A DNA stretch of 64,000 nt from Niveispirillum sp943370215 (GCA_943370215.1 CALRQC020000024.1:30190-94189); one strand, 5' to 3'. Shown: positions 35,890 to 44,951, counted from the first letter of the stretch. Program-made: numbers and translations. Notes: a model not told the origin generated them from the letters alone.

Positions 35890-35920
35890 CCCAGCACGGC
35901 TGCCCGGCAGCCGTGCTGGG
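35890..35920 (+). terminator. Terminator after the hexomutase gene
   Basis: CCCAGCACGGCTGCC and GGCAGCCGTGCTGGG are perfectly complementary with almost no loop, followed by ATTATTCT. Confidence 0.8.
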
Positions 35921-35980
35921 ATTATTCTGAAGTATATGTCCGGAAAGTTCTTTTGTTTTTCAAAGCTCTGCCACTTAACC

Positions 35981-36055
35981 ACCGTCATTCCCGCGAAGGC
36001 GGGAATCCATACAACAGCCCGGATTTTGGATTCCCGCCTTCGCGGGAATGACGGT
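35981..36055. repeat. REP-like paired palindrome, copy 3
   Basis: Perfect 29-bp arms (35981-36009 and 36027-36055) surround the 17-bp spacer TACAACAGCCCGGATTT. Arms and spacer match copies 1 and 2. It lies between convergent genes, after the hexomutase terminator. Confidence 0.9.
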
Positions 36056-36104
36056 TAAATAGCTGAGAAACAATATAAAGCTCCCGGAGGCACTCTAAGG
36101 ACGA

Positions 36105-36584
36105 TCAGGCCCCGCCTTCCAACCGGCGGCGCCATGCCTCCAGTGCCTGCACCTGCCGGCGTGCCCGGATCAGCAGCAGCAGGCCAACAGCCAGCATCGC
36201 CAGCCCAAGCCCTGCTGCCGGCCCCGCCACCGGTATATCGGCCCCCAGCCAGAGGGCGGCGGCACCAGCGGTATAAAGTCCGGCAAAGCCGCTTCCCATG
36301 GCACTGGCCACCAGCCGGTGCCGGCCATAAAGCGGACGGCGCTGTGCCAGCACCCACCCGGCGTAAGCGACCCAGGCCAGCGCCATGGCCAGCATCACCG
36401 AAAGGGCGGTGATGGTACGCGGGGGCAGGCCCAATTCCGTGGCCAGCAGGCTGCCCAGTGTGGCCGCCATGGCCAATGCTGCGGCCAGCAAGGCCACATG
36501 CCCCCAGCGCCCCGGCCCGCTGAGTATGGCACGGCCCTGGGAAATCAAGCGGTCTTCGATCTGTACGCTGTCTGTCCTTGTCAT
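36105..36584 (-). CDS. Four-helix membrane protein downstream of the ECF sigma factor, possible anti-sigma factor
   Basis: The 159-residue protein has about 25 hydrophilic N-terminal residues, then four hydrophobic segments (about 30-50, 57-80, 90-112 and 117-138) and a basic C-terminal tail RARRQVQALEAWRRRLEG. I do not recognise the family. Its ATG overlaps the sigma-factor stop by 4 bp, so the two proteins are made together. In such pairs the second protein is often a membrane anti-sigma factor, but no zinc-binding HxxxCxxC motif is present, so that role is only a guess. Confidence 0.7.
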   Translation of the reverse strand: MTRTDSVQIEDRLISQGRAILSGPGRWGHVALLAAALAMAATLGSLLATELGLPPRTITALSVMLAMALAWVAYAGWVLAQRRPLYGRHRLVASAMGSGFAGLYTAGAAALWLGADIPVAGPAAGLGLAMLAVGLLLLIRARRQVQALEAWRRRLEGGA

Positions 36585-37144
36585 GCATCCGGCTCCTTCA
36601 TGATGGCGCGCAATTGCGCGCGGCCCCGCGACAGGCGTGACTTCACCGTGCCCGTGGGCACACCGGTGATGCGGGCAACCTCGTTAAGGGGAATATCTTC
36701 CAGATAGAAAAGCGTCAGCGTCTGGCGTTCCACCGGCCCCAGCCGGTTCAGCGCGCGGTCGAGTGCCGCCAACAGCAATTCACGGTCGGCGGTATCAGCC
36801 CCCGTATCATCGCCGGCGATCTGATCCGCTGCCTCTTCCGGCATCGATACCGGTTCACGATAAAGCAGCCGGAACCGGTCCATCGCCGTGCGGTGGGCGA
36901 TGCCGAACAGCCAGGACCGGAACCTTTCCGGCTGCCGCAGACCGGGCAGGCCGCGCAAGACCCGTAGCCAGACATCCTGGGCCAGATCCCCCAGCGCATC
37001 GCCATCACTTGTCCAGCTTGTCAGATAGCGTTGGAGTGGTTGGGCCCAGCGGCGGGCCAGCCCGTCAAAGGCCGCCGCCTCCCCCAACTGGCACCGCAGC
37101 ACCAGCAGCAGATCGGCCCTGTCATCCTGTTCATCCTGTGCCAT
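36581..37144 (-). CDS. ECF-type RNA polymerase sigma factor
   Basis: The 187-residue protein has sigma region 2 (LGDLAQDVWLRVLRGLPGL, FRSWLFGIAHRTAMDRFR) and region 4 (LGPVERQTLTLFYLEDIPLN and GVPTGTVKSRLSRGRAQLRA), without regions 1 and 3. It therefore belongs to the extracytoplasmic-function group, which respond to envelope or stress signals. The signal is unknown. The gene after it, overlapping by 4 bp, encodes a four-helix membrane protein and may hold the sigma factor inactive. Confidence 0.92.
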   Translation of the reverse strand: MAQDEQDDRADLLLVLRCQLGEAAAFDGLARRWAQPLQRYLTSWTSDGDALGDLAQDVWLRVLRGLPGLRQPERFRSWLFGIAHRTAMDRFRLLYREPVSMPEEAADQIAGDDTGADTADRELLLAALDRALNRLGPVERQTLTLFYLEDIPLNEVARITGVPTGTVKSRLSRGRAQLRAIMKEPDA

Positions 37145-37206
37145 CGCCCCTCCCCTTCTCTGACTTGGTAGTCGCGGCGCTGGGCAAAAGGTTCACGGGG
37201 TGCGGA

Positions 37207-38274
37207 TCAGGGTGCGGATAGGCCCCGCAGCCGGGTGGGCGCCGGGTCCAGCCGCATCAGCCGCTCGGGTTCCGACGCAAACCAAACTTGGCTCCCCCAG
37301 CCCAGCGAGGGCAGCGCCTTTTTTACTTCCGTCCGCGAGCGGTCGAGAAAGGCGGTGACGCAGGCGACGTGCGACGGGCCGAACCCGCCTTCCCGCGCGA
37401 TTTCCAGAAAGGCTTGGGCGCGCTGTTCCGTCACCGGCCCATCGGTGGCCACCACCTCGACAAAAACCAGCATCAGATCATCGGCGCTGTGGCCGCGATC
37501 CAGCAGGATGATATCGGGCAGGGTGCGGTCAGGTGTGATGTGCAGGCCCAGCCGCTTGATCCAGCCCTCATCCCGGGCGGCCACCTTGGCGGCACTCTCG
37601 CTCAACCACAATACCACCGGGTCGGCCAGGAAGCGGGGGGCGAATTCCTCCACCACCGCCTTGGCGATCAGCGAACTGGGGCCGGGGGCCAGCAACCGCG
37701 TCTCCCGGTTGGGAAAGCGCACCAGCACATCCTCGGCATCGCTTTCGGTGCTGACGCGCAGGGAATTGATGCGCGCCCGCGCGGCGGCGTTCAGCGTGGC
37801 CGTGGCCCAGGCCGCCGCCGCCGCCTCCAGCGCCTCCCCCGTCAGGCCGGGATTGAACAAGGCGGCAAAGCGCGCCGCCAGGGCATAGCGCGGCTTGGAA
37901 GAGGTGGTGGGCACACCCGCCCGTTCGATGATGGCGCCATTGGGGATCAGCCCCTGGCGGATCACCTCATCGCGCACCTGTTCGCGGCTATTATCCTGAT
38001 ACCAGCGATTGCCCATGGCGGTGGCCGCCTTGGCGTAGGCGGCGCGGGCCTCCTCATCGGCGGCGAACAGCAGCCGGGTTTCGCCCATGCGCACCACATG
38101 CACCGGGTTGCCCCAGATATCCGCCCCCTCCACCGCACCAATATACAGGAAGGCCCCCACCGTGGCGGCGGCGGCATCGCGCACGCATTTATCGCGCTCC
38201 GGCGTGCCTTCCGGAAAGATCAGTTTCAGGCGGCGGGCGATCTCCGCCCGGTCCAGCAACGGCGGCAGGCCCAT
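37207..38274 (-). CDS. Type II restriction endonuclease, BsuBI/PstI family
   Basis: The 355-residue protein matches BsuBI/PstI-type restriction enzymes, which cut CTGCAG in the characterised members. The catalytic region is recognisable as TLPDIILLDRGHSADDLM followed by FVEVVATDGPVTEQR, a variant of the PD-ExK pattern. The N-terminal part with DAAAATVGAFLYIGAVEG and WYQDNSREQVRDEVIRQGL is also typical. The ATG is 3 bp after the methyltransferase stop; a GTG at 38280 overlapping that stop is the alternative. Coupling behind the methyltransferase allows protection to be made first. The specificity is inferred, not shown. Confidence 0.9.
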   Translation of the reverse strand: MGLPPLLDRAEIARRLKLIFPEGTPERDKCVRDAAAATVGAFLYIGAVEGADIWGNPVHVVRMGETRLLFAADEEARAAYAKAATAMGNRWYQDNSREQVRDEVIRQGLIPNGAIIERAGVPTTSSKPRYALAARFAALFNPGLTGEALEAAAAAWATATLNAAARARINSLRVSTESDAEDVLVRFPNRETRLLAPGPSSLIAKAVVEEFAPRFLADPVVLWLSESAAKVAARDEGWIKRLGLHITPDRTLPDIILLDRGHSADDLMLVFVEVVATDGPVTEQRAQAFLEIAREGGFGPSHVACVTAFLDRSRTEVKKALPSLGWGSQVWFASEPERLMRLDPAPTRLRGLSAP

Positions 38275-38276
38275 GG

Positions 38277-40076
38277 TCACAGGCCATACAGCGCATCACA
38301 GGCGGCATCCAATGCGTCCCGCGTCGCCCCCTGCGCCACCAGCCGGGCCAGCGGCGCCAGGGCCTTGGGATCGGGCAGCGGCATGGCCTGCAGCTCAAAC
38401 GCCGACACCGCAACGGAGCCGGACAGGCAGCGGAAGGCCCGGTCGGCCGCCCGGCTGTTCAGAAAGGCGGCCAGCACGGCGGGCGATACGGGCGGGCGGG
38501 CCACGCGCGGCACCAGCATATTGACGTGGTTTTCCACCGTCACCCCACCATGCGGGGTAATGAAGCTGGCGGGCATTTCGGCGGCGATCAGCCGGCGGGC
38601 CTGTTCCTTGGCCGTGGTCCGCTGCAACAAAACGCAAGGCTGGCGGATTACCAGCCAATCATCGCCGGGCCCGGGGGTGAACCAGGGTTTGTGATTGGCC
38701 TTCTGGCAGCGATAGGCAAAGCGCCCATCCGACGTGATGCTCTCCGCCCAGACCAGGGGAATGGCACCCCGGCCCTTCGCGTCGCCAATCTGCGGCTTGT
38801 GCCGGTTCCAGACCAGCGGGCCGGTGGAAACGCCATAGCCCCAATCGGCCAGCCGGTGCGACAGGGCACGCAGGCTGGCCGCCAATTCCGCCTCCCCCGC
38901 GTGCCGGGGCAGAATCCAGGGCGTGGTGACATCCGCCGGCAGGGTGAAATGGCCGGCGGGGCAGAGACCGATGCCGCCGCCCTGGGCGATCTGGATCATC
39001 CGCACCTCGGCCCGGCGCGGTCGCCGCACACCGCCACCGGCCCGGCGATAGGTTGCCAGCACGGTTTCCTGCAGCACATTGTCAAACACGCCCTTGCGCT
39101 GTTCGACGAAATCCAGCCGCAGGGGGGGCGCTTCCTCGGCCAGGGTGCGGCGCAGATGCTTGAAATAATCACCGCCCAGAAAGGAACTGGGGGTCAGGAA
39201 ACAGACCAGCCCGCCGGGCCGGGCCAGCCGTACCGCCAGATCCATGAACACGCCATAGAGATTGGCATGGCCGAACAGGCTGCGGGCGAATCGCGCGCGC
39301 ACCGGCTTGGGCAGCACCTGCCGGCCATAGGGCGGATTACCGATCACCAGATCGAAGCTGGGCTCCTCCCCCCGCTCCAGGCTGTCGCCGGCCTGCACGC
39401 AATCACCCAGCCGCTGACCGGTGCCATGCAGCAGCGGCAGCAAGGCCGCCTCCAGCATCACCACGGAAATCCAGGCGGCCACCGGGTCCAGTTCCCAGCC
39501 GCGCAGCCGGGTGGCGATGCCGCGCGCGGCCAAGGCAGGCTCCACATTGCGCAGGGCGCCGGCCATGCGCAGCCCACAGGCCACCAGGAAGGCACCGCAG
39601 CCCGATGCCGGGTCCAGCACCCGCGCCGATACCCAATCCAGCCCCGCCCCTTCCGCCTGATCGGCCAGACAGGAAGCGAGCGCGGCGGGGGTGTAGAAAA
39701 CGCCATGGCGGGCACGATGTTCGGACGACAACAGGCCGGCATAAAGGTTGCCCAGCTTTTCGCAGACCAGCGGCACCGGCAGCGGTGCCAGATCGGCCCC
39801 CCAGCGTGTGGCCTGTTCACGCATCGCCTCGTCTAACCCAACCGGCAGCCGGGCCGGCAGTTCCGGCGGTGGCGACGCAATGGGCAGCCCCGTTTCCAGG
39901 GCCGCCCAATAGGAGTGCACCACCAGCCCGGCAATGGCCGCCACATGCCGGCGCTGCTGCGCCGCCAGGGCGGCGGCCGCTGCCAGCAACAGTGCCGACC
40001 CGTCAGCCGGCAGCAATCCCGCGCGCTTGCGCGGGGACTTGGCAGGGTTGGGAACGGGGCGGGTGCGGCGGACCAA
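38277..40076 (-). CDS. DNA adenine-N6 methyltransferase of the BsuBI/PstI-like system
   Basis: The 599-residue protein has the SAM-binding motif VLDPASGCGAFLVA (about 153-166) and the catalytic motif DLVIGNPPYGR with Asn-Pro-Pro-Tyr at 247-250. This marks a gamma-class N6-adenine methylase. The C-terminal half carries the target-recognition domain with WILPRHAGEAELAASLRAL and LAAFLNSRAADRAFRCLSG. It protects host DNA from the adjacent nuclease. The start is uncertain: the TTG used is the earliest in-frame start, and the first 40 residues look poorly conserved. Confidence 0.9.
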   Translation of the reverse strand: MVRRTRPVPNPAKSPRKRAGLLPADGSALLLAAAAALAAQQRRHVAAIAGLVVHSYWAALETGLPIASPPPELPARLPVGLDEAMREQATRWGADLAPLPVPLVCEKLGNLYAGLLSSEHRARHGVFYTPAALASCLADQAEGAGLDWVSARVLDPASGCGAFLVACGLRMAGALRNVEPALAARGIATRLRGWELDPVAAWISVVMLEAALLPLLHGTGQRLGDCVQAGDSLERGEEPSFDLVIGNPPYGRQVLPKPVRARFARSLFGHANLYGVFMDLAVRLARPGGLVCFLTPSSFLGGDYFKHLRRTLAEEAPPLRLDFVEQRKGVFDNVLQETVLATYRRAGGGVRRPRRAEVRMIQIAQGGGIGLCPAGHFTLPADVTTPWILPRHAGEAELAASLRALSHRLADWGYGVSTGPLVWNRHKPQIGDAKGRGAIPLVWAESITSDGRFAYRCQKANHKPWFTPGPGDDWLVIRQPCVLLQRTTAKEQARRLIAAEMPASFITPHGGVTVENHVNMLVPRVARPPVSPAVLAAFLNSRAADRAFRCLSGSVAVSAFELQAMPLPDPKALAPLARLVAQGATRDALDAACDALYGL

Positions 40077-40206
40077 AGGGCAACCTGGCTGGGGTGATAT
40101 CGGCGCTCAACATCGTTCAGCGCCGGGGGACTGGCAAGGGGGGATTATTGGGGTGGGGGAAGGGATGCGGTTTGTTGAGCGCAACTCCTCTAATCAATCT
40201 GCGTTC

Positions 40207-40238
40207 ACCGTCACCCCGGCGCAGGCCGGGGTGACGGT
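40207..40238. repeat. Single palindrome resembling one REP arm
   Basis: ACCGTCACCCCGGC and GCCGGGGTGACGGT form a perfect hairpin with loop GCAG. It resembles one arm of the REP-like elements (GTCATTCCCGC...GCGGGAATGAC) with changed stem bases, and lacks the conserved spacer. It lies upstream of the methyltransferase gene. Confidence 0.7.
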
Positions 40239-40300
40239 AGAGAGAGAGGGATAAAGGGTGAGAGCAGAGAGCCAGGAGGCGGAAACAAGGGTATCCCCCC

Positions 40301-40702
40301 TCATTCCCCCGGCAGATCATAGGTGAAATCGTAATAATGGTTCCCGTCGGCCACCTTGATGGCCATCTCCCCGGAAATGCCTGCCAGCCCGCCGGAACCA
40401 CTGTCCGGCACAACGGAGATGGACAAATGCGGGTGGCCGCGATCCATGGTGCCAACATGGCGCAGCACGAAACTGCCGCCACGGCCGTTCAGCGTGCCGG
40501 TCACCCGTTCCAGCGCCACATAGACCGCTGACCCTTTCACACCCGTCTGCGCGCTTAACATCCGGCCTTTGCCGGTAGCGTCCAGGGGGCCGTGAAACTG
40601 CTTGTCCAGCAGCATCTGGCCCAGGCTGGTGCCGTCCGCCGCATCGGGTTCGCCCTCGGGCGTCATCTTGACGTCGAAAGTACCGGTGGCATGGAAGCTC
40701 AT
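40301..40702 (-). CDS. DUF3224 domain protein
   Basis: The 133-residue protein matches the DUF3224 family, small beta-barrel proteins related in fold to allene-oxide-cyclase-like barrels, with no established function. Visible family features are ATGTFDVKMTPE, SLGQMLLDKQFHGPL, GRGGSFVLRHVGTM and GISGEMAIKV near the end. There is no signal peptide, so it is probably cytoplasmic. It stands alone between the methyltransferase and the GlmS-like gene. Confidence 0.85.
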   Translation of the reverse strand: MSFHATGTFDVKMTPEGEPDAADGTSLGQMLLDKQFHGPLDATGKGRMLSAQTGVKGSAVYVALERVTGTLNGRGGSFVLRHVGTMDRGHPHLSISVVPDSGSGGLAGISGEMAIKVADGNHYYDFTYDLPGE

Positions 40703-40771
40703 GGCGGCGTCGATCCATTGGTTGATGACGCCGCCATTCTATCAGAACATTACACGAACAGGAAAGCCTGT

Positions 40772-43700
40772 TCAGCCCACCCGCACCAGATCGGCCGCCG
40801 GGCGGAACAGCAGGTCGCGTGGGGATGTCCGGGCGATGAAGGCAGCGAAATCGCACGCTTCCCCGTGCACCAGCTCGTGATAGGCGTCGAACAGATCCTC
40901 GTAGAGATGCAGTTCCTTCAACAGGGCCGTCTTCTGCTGCAGGCTGGCCTGGGCAACCAGATCGGTATGCAGCAGGGCCAGCCCGGCCAGCCGCCAGTCG
41001 GCCCCAGTGAAGAAGGGCACCAGCAACAGATTCTCCGCCTCCGCCGCGCCAGCGGAAAACACGGTGCGTCCCAGACGCAGGGCCTTGCGCTTGCTGCCCG
41101 CCGCCACGCGGCCGCCATCATAGCCGGATGCCTGCCCGGCAGAGCGGCCAACCCGCGTATCGGCAACCAGCTTGGGACCATCCTTGCCATCGCCGGCCAC
41201 ACGATAAAGCAGCCCGCCCGTCACCCCCGTCAGCACGGCGGAATAGGCGGTCAAGGTCTGGCGGTCTGCCTCGGCCAGCGCACCCGGTGCCACCCCCAGT
41301 TCCGCCAGCGTGGCCAGGATGGCGGGTGCCACCTCCCGCGTCGGGCGGGAAATGCCCACGGTCACCGTCTTGGCCTGATGGCGGATGGTGTCGATGGGAC
41401 GGCTGGTTTCCTCAAATAGCGTGCGCAGCACCGTCTCACCGGCCGTCAGCACGGCGGCGCGGCGGGCGGGATCCGTGCCGATGCCGGCCAGATCGGCCCC
41501 GAACGCCGCCAGTTGTGCCACGGCGCGCGGCGGCAGGGCCGCATCCTGTTCCCCCTCGGCGATGCGGCGCATTTCCACTGCCACCGCATCCAGCAGCGGG
41601 GCGGTGGGCCGGTCCTTTTCCACCAGGGCCTGTTCCAAGGCCGCCCCCAATTCGCGGAAACCCTGGGACCGGCGGTCAATGGCGCGGGCAGCGTGGAAAC
41701 CCCAGAGATGGCCCGCCACCGTGGCCAGCACGAAATCCAGCCCGGCCCCGGCGGACGGCACGCGGATCACCGCCTCCGCGTAAGGATCGAAACAGGTTTC
41801 CCCCTTGGCCGCCACCACGATGGGCTTGCCGGCATGGGCCTTGAAAATCGCCACTTCCTTGGCCGTATCCTGCGCCAGCAGCGGCGGCAGGTCATTGGCG
41901 ATCACCAGGGTCAGCGGCTCGGTCGACAGGTCGATATGCTTCTTGTCCTCAGTATAATCGACCGGGATGGATTTATAGCAAAGCTCCGACAGCTTGATGC
42001 GGATTTCCTCTGCCGCCACCTTGTTGGCGCCATTGCCCACCACCGCCCAATAGCGGTTATAGGGGGCATATTGCTCGGCCACGGCGGCAATGGCCGCCTC
42101 ATCATCCAGCACTTCCTGGATGCGGGCGGGCAGCCCTTCCAGGGCCACCAGCTCATCATGGATCTGCACCGGGCCCAGGGTGCCCAGCGCATCGGCAATG
42201 CAGAGTGCTGTCAGCTTGCCCGCCGTCACCTGGGAATAGAAGGCCTTGGTGCTGGCCACGGCCATTTCAATGTCGCGCCCGTCGCTGGTGAACAGGTGGC
42301 TGTCCGCCTTGCGCACCAGGGTGCTGTTGCGGCGGTTGACGATGGCGTGAATCCACGCCCCCGCCGCGCGCGCCAGATCGACCGTGCGGTTGGTGTCGGT
42401 GGTGGTGCCCGACTGGCTGATGGCGATCACCAGCGTATCATCCAGCACCACCCCATCCAGATCGGACGACAGTTCCGACGCCTTGGCCGCTTCCACATGG
42501 ATGGCGCTGCCGGCCAGCGCCTGGCGCAGCAGATGCGCCACGCCCATGCCGGCAATGGCCGCCGTGCCCTGGCCGGTGACGAAGATGCGGCGGATGGCGG
42601 GCTTGGCTGGATCGGTCAGGCGGCGGCGCAGGCTGGCCCAGATGCCATCCTCCCCCAGCTCGAAACTGGCCTGCCGCCCGGCGCGGCTGTAACGCCCCAC
42701 CAGGGTCTTGCGCACGCTGCCGGCGGATTCGTGGACCTCTTTTTCGAAGAAATGGTCGAAATCACCCCGGAAAATGTCGCGGCTGAAAATCTCGATCGGG
42801 TCGGCTTTCAGGGCTGCCGGCTGGCCATCATCGATGGTGCGGGCGGTCAGCGCCCCCTCCCCCGCTGCGGTGGAGAGCGTGACGGCCAGCCCGCCCTTTT
42901 CCACCTTGGCCAGCGCGATGGAGGCGCGGGCGCGTGGGGCCAGCCCGTAATTCTCCGACGACAGGATCAGGCCATCCGCCAGCTCGGCCACGAACAGGGC
43001 CTGCCCGCTGCCCTTCTGGCCCAGATAGAGCCGGTCCGGGTCCGTCGGATGCAGCAGACCGATGGCGACGGACCCTTCAAAGCGGCGCAGGGCCGCCAGG
43101 AAGCGGTCGCCATTGCCATTGCCCGCCGTCAGCCGGAAGGTGACGGGGATGATCTTGGCATCGGTGGTGACGGCGGGCGGAATGGCGAGCCCTGCCGCCG
43201 TCACCAGCCCTTCGCGCAGGCCCTGGTAATTATCGATATCGCCATTCAGCACGGAGACGACATCCGCATCCACCGGCAGCAGCGGTCCTTCATCCCCCGC
43301 CAGGGCCCCGCCCTGCGGGTGGCAGTTGGGCAGGTTGATCGCCCCGTGGGAGGCCCAGCGCGTATGGGCGATGATGCCCACCTGTTCCGCTTTCGCCGCC
43401 ATCTGCCAGAACAGCGCATCAGTACGCAGCTTGGCCCGCAGCGTGGCGCCATTATCACCCAGCTTGCCGATCAGTTGCGCCACCTTATAAGTGAAGCGCA
43501 CCGTCGCCCCGCCATCGGCCAGGGCGTGGGCGACAAAGGCACCGTCCGTATCATAACCATCGCGCCCCAGCGCAGCGGCCTGCCGGCGCCATGCGGCCAG
43601 TTCGGCATCGGCCAGGGGGCCGGGGATGGCAAGCTGGATGGAAATACCGGCGCTGTCGCGGCCCCGCACCTCCAGCCGGTCCAGATTCTCGATCACCTGT

Positions 43701-44134
43701 TCCACGGTCCAGGCGGTGAAATGCTGGGCGCGCAGCGGCTGGGCCACACCGGCCAGCAGCGACAGGGTGCGGTCGATATTGGCCAGCACCTCATGCGTCA
43801 ATTGCCAGCCATAATCGCGCAGGCGTTCGGCGGTGCGCTCCACCCGCGGGTCACGCGCATTGTCGGCCACCTTCAAGGCCGCTTCCAGGGCCGCCACATA
43901 GGACGCCGCCCGTTCCACATGACCACGCAATGCGGGCTGTTCCACCAGCGCCATATGCGTGGCAAAGGCCATCAGATCGTTGAAACGGCTGTGCAGCGCA
44001 TCCAGCGCCGTATCGATGGCGTCCAGGTCGGTTGCCTTGGCCGCCAGCAGGCTGGCCGCGATGCCATCCACCCAGGACGCATCCCCCGCCTGACGCCAGG
44101 AACGACCGGAGAGAAGGCCAGCGATGCCGCACAT
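40772..44134 (-). CDS. Oversized GlmS-like protein (glutaminase plus two SIS domains plus C-terminal extension)
   Basis: The protein is 1120 residues, nearly twice the usual 610 of glucosamine-6-phosphate synthase. The start is the ATG directly before Cys2, the glutaminase nucleophile, in MCGIAGLL. After that begins a helical insert of about 130 residues. The glutaminase then resumes with LEVRGRDSAG (155-163), HTRWASHG (257-264) and LNGDIDNY (296-303). SIS domain 1 has VTGQGTAAIAGMG and AISQSGTTTDTNR, plus the GlmS hallmark VASTKAF (626-632). SIS domain 2 has VVGNGANKVAAEEI. The last 280 residues match nothing I recognise. It probably aminates or isomerises a phosphosugar, but a reaction other than GlmS is possible. 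Confidence 0.85.
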   Translation of the reverse strand: MCGIAGLLSGRSWRQAGDASWVDGIAASLLAAKATDLDAIDTALDALHSRFNDLMAFATHMALVEQPALRGHVERAASYVAALEAALKVADNARDPRVERTAERLRDYGWQLTHEVLANIDRTLSLLAGVAQPLRAQHFTAWTVEQVIENLDRLEVRGRDSAGISIQLAIPGPLADAELAAWRRQAAALGRDGYDTDGAFVAHALADGGATVRFTYKVAQLIGKLGDNGATLRAKLRTDALFWQMAAKAEQVGIIAHTRWASHGAINLPNCHPQGGALAGDEGPLLPVDADVVSVLNGDIDNYQGLREGLVTAAGLAIPPAVTTDAKIIPVTFRLTAGNGNGDRFLAALRRFEGSVAIGLLHPTDPDRLYLGQKGSGQALFVAELADGLILSSENYGLAPRARASIALAKVEKGGLAVTLSTAAGEGALTARTIDDGQPAALKADPIEIFSRDIFRGDFDHFFEKEVHESAGSVRKTLVGRYSRAGRQASFELGEDGIWASLRRRLTDPAKPAIRRIFVTGQGTAAIAGMGVAHLLRQALAGSAIHVEAAKASELSSDLDGVVLDDTLVIAISQSGTTTDTNRTVDLARAAGAWIHAIVNRRNSTLVRKADSHLFTSDGRDIEMAVASTKAFYSQVTAGKLTALCIADALGTLGPVQIHDELVALEGLPARIQEVLDDEAAIAAVAEQYAPYNRYWAVVGNGANKVAAEEIRIKLSELCYKSIPVDYTEDKKHIDLSTEPLTLVIANDLPPLLAQDTAKEVAIFKAHAGKPIVVAAKGETCFDPYAEAVIRVPSAGAGLDFVLATVAGHLWGFHAARAIDRRSQGFRELGAALEQALVEKDRPTAPLLDAVAVEMRRIAEGEQDAALPPRAVAQLAAFGADLAGIGTDPARRAAVLTAGETVLRTLFEETSRPIDTIRHQAKTVTVGISRPTREVAPAILATLAELGVAPGALAEADRQTLTAYSAVLTGVTGGLLYRVAGDGKDGPKLVADTRVGRSAGQASGYDGGRVAAGSKRKALRLGRTVFSAGAAEAENLLLVPFFTGADWRLAGLALLHTDLVAQASLQQKTALLKELHLYEDLFDAYHELVHGEACDFAAFIARTSPRDLLFRPAADLVRVG

Positions 44135-44219
44135 GGTGATCACCCGATAGCTGAAGAACAGAAACCTAGATACGCCGACCCGGCGCCGGGGTGCAATTGG
44201 CTTGGCCGCATGGCCCCCG

Positions 44220-44837
44220 TCAAGGGGGGGCGGGTTTCGGCGTCAGGCCAGCGGCATCAATACGCAAGGTCACCTTGTTGGCGATGAACAGCCCGGCCAC
44301 CCCGTCAACCATGCCGAAATCCCGCCGGTCCAGCGCACCCTTGGCGGTGATGAACAGTCGGCCGGACGCGCCATCCTGATCCGGCGTGATCGCCACATCC
44401 AGCACCAGCGGCCTGGTCACCCCGCGCAGGGTCAATTCGCCCCGGATGACGCCGCTGGCAGGGCCGGTGCGCTCCACACTCAGGCCCTTGAAATGCATGG
44501 TGGGGTAGCGCTCGGTCCAGAAGAACCCCTCCCCCCGCAGCCTTGCATCGCGCGCCGGCTGGCCGGTATCCACGCTGTCGGTACCGATGGTGACATCGAT
44601 ATCGGCCACCTGCCCACTGTCGGGATCAAACTGCACATCGCCCTGCACCGTCGGGAACCGGCCTTCCGCCTTGGCCACCGCCAGATAGCGCACGGCAAAG
44701 CCGACATGCGTATTGTCCGCCCCCAGCCGATAGGCCAGCAGGGCCGCCGATGCCCCAGGCCAGGGCAACAGGCAGAGCAAGGCCAGCCCCAAGGCGGCAC
44801 GCGGATGACGGAAGGGAGAACGGGCGTTCAGCCCCAT
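44220..44837 (-). CDS. YceI-family exported lipid-binding protein
   Basis: The 205-residue protein has a signal peptide (about 1-27, ending GASA) and the YceI lipocalin-like beta-barrel: YRLGADNTHVGFAVRYLA, DIDVTIGTDSVDTG, FWTERYPTMHFKG and GELTLRGVTRPLVLDV. YceI proteins bind long polyisoprenoid-like lipids in the periplasm. The ATG at 44837 with AGGA before it puts the signal peptide right at the start. The gene ends 85 bp upstream of the GlmS-like start codon and may share its transcript. Confidence 0.88.
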   Translation of the reverse strand: MGLNARSPFRHPRAALGLALLCLLPWPGASAALLAYRLGADNTHVGFAVRYLAVAKAEGRFPTVQGDVQFDPDSGQVADIDVTIGTDSVDTGQPARDARLRGEGFFWTERYPTMHFKGLSVERTGPASGVIRGELTLRGVTRPLVLDVAITPDQDGASGRLFITAKGALDRRDFGMVDGVAGLFIANKVTLRIDAAGLTPKPAPP

Positions 44838-44951
44838 GGCGGCGTCCTGATGAAAGGCGGTCAGCGTTACAGCATTGAGCAAATCATGTTCCCAGTAAAA
44901 GGACCATTATGGCGCTGTCACGGCAAAGACACTTGGCCACGCCCAGCGCGC

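Noticed and set aside
37207..40076. Defence island or prophage remnant around the restriction-modification pair
   Set aside because: No integrase, phage, toxin or other defence gene is adjacent; neighbours are ordinary chromosomal genes.
41513..44287. Long plus-strand frame of over 900 codons opposite the GlmS-like gene
   Set aside because: The translation has no recognisable domain and the biased composition of antisense frames; the minus-strand protein has clear catalytic motifs.
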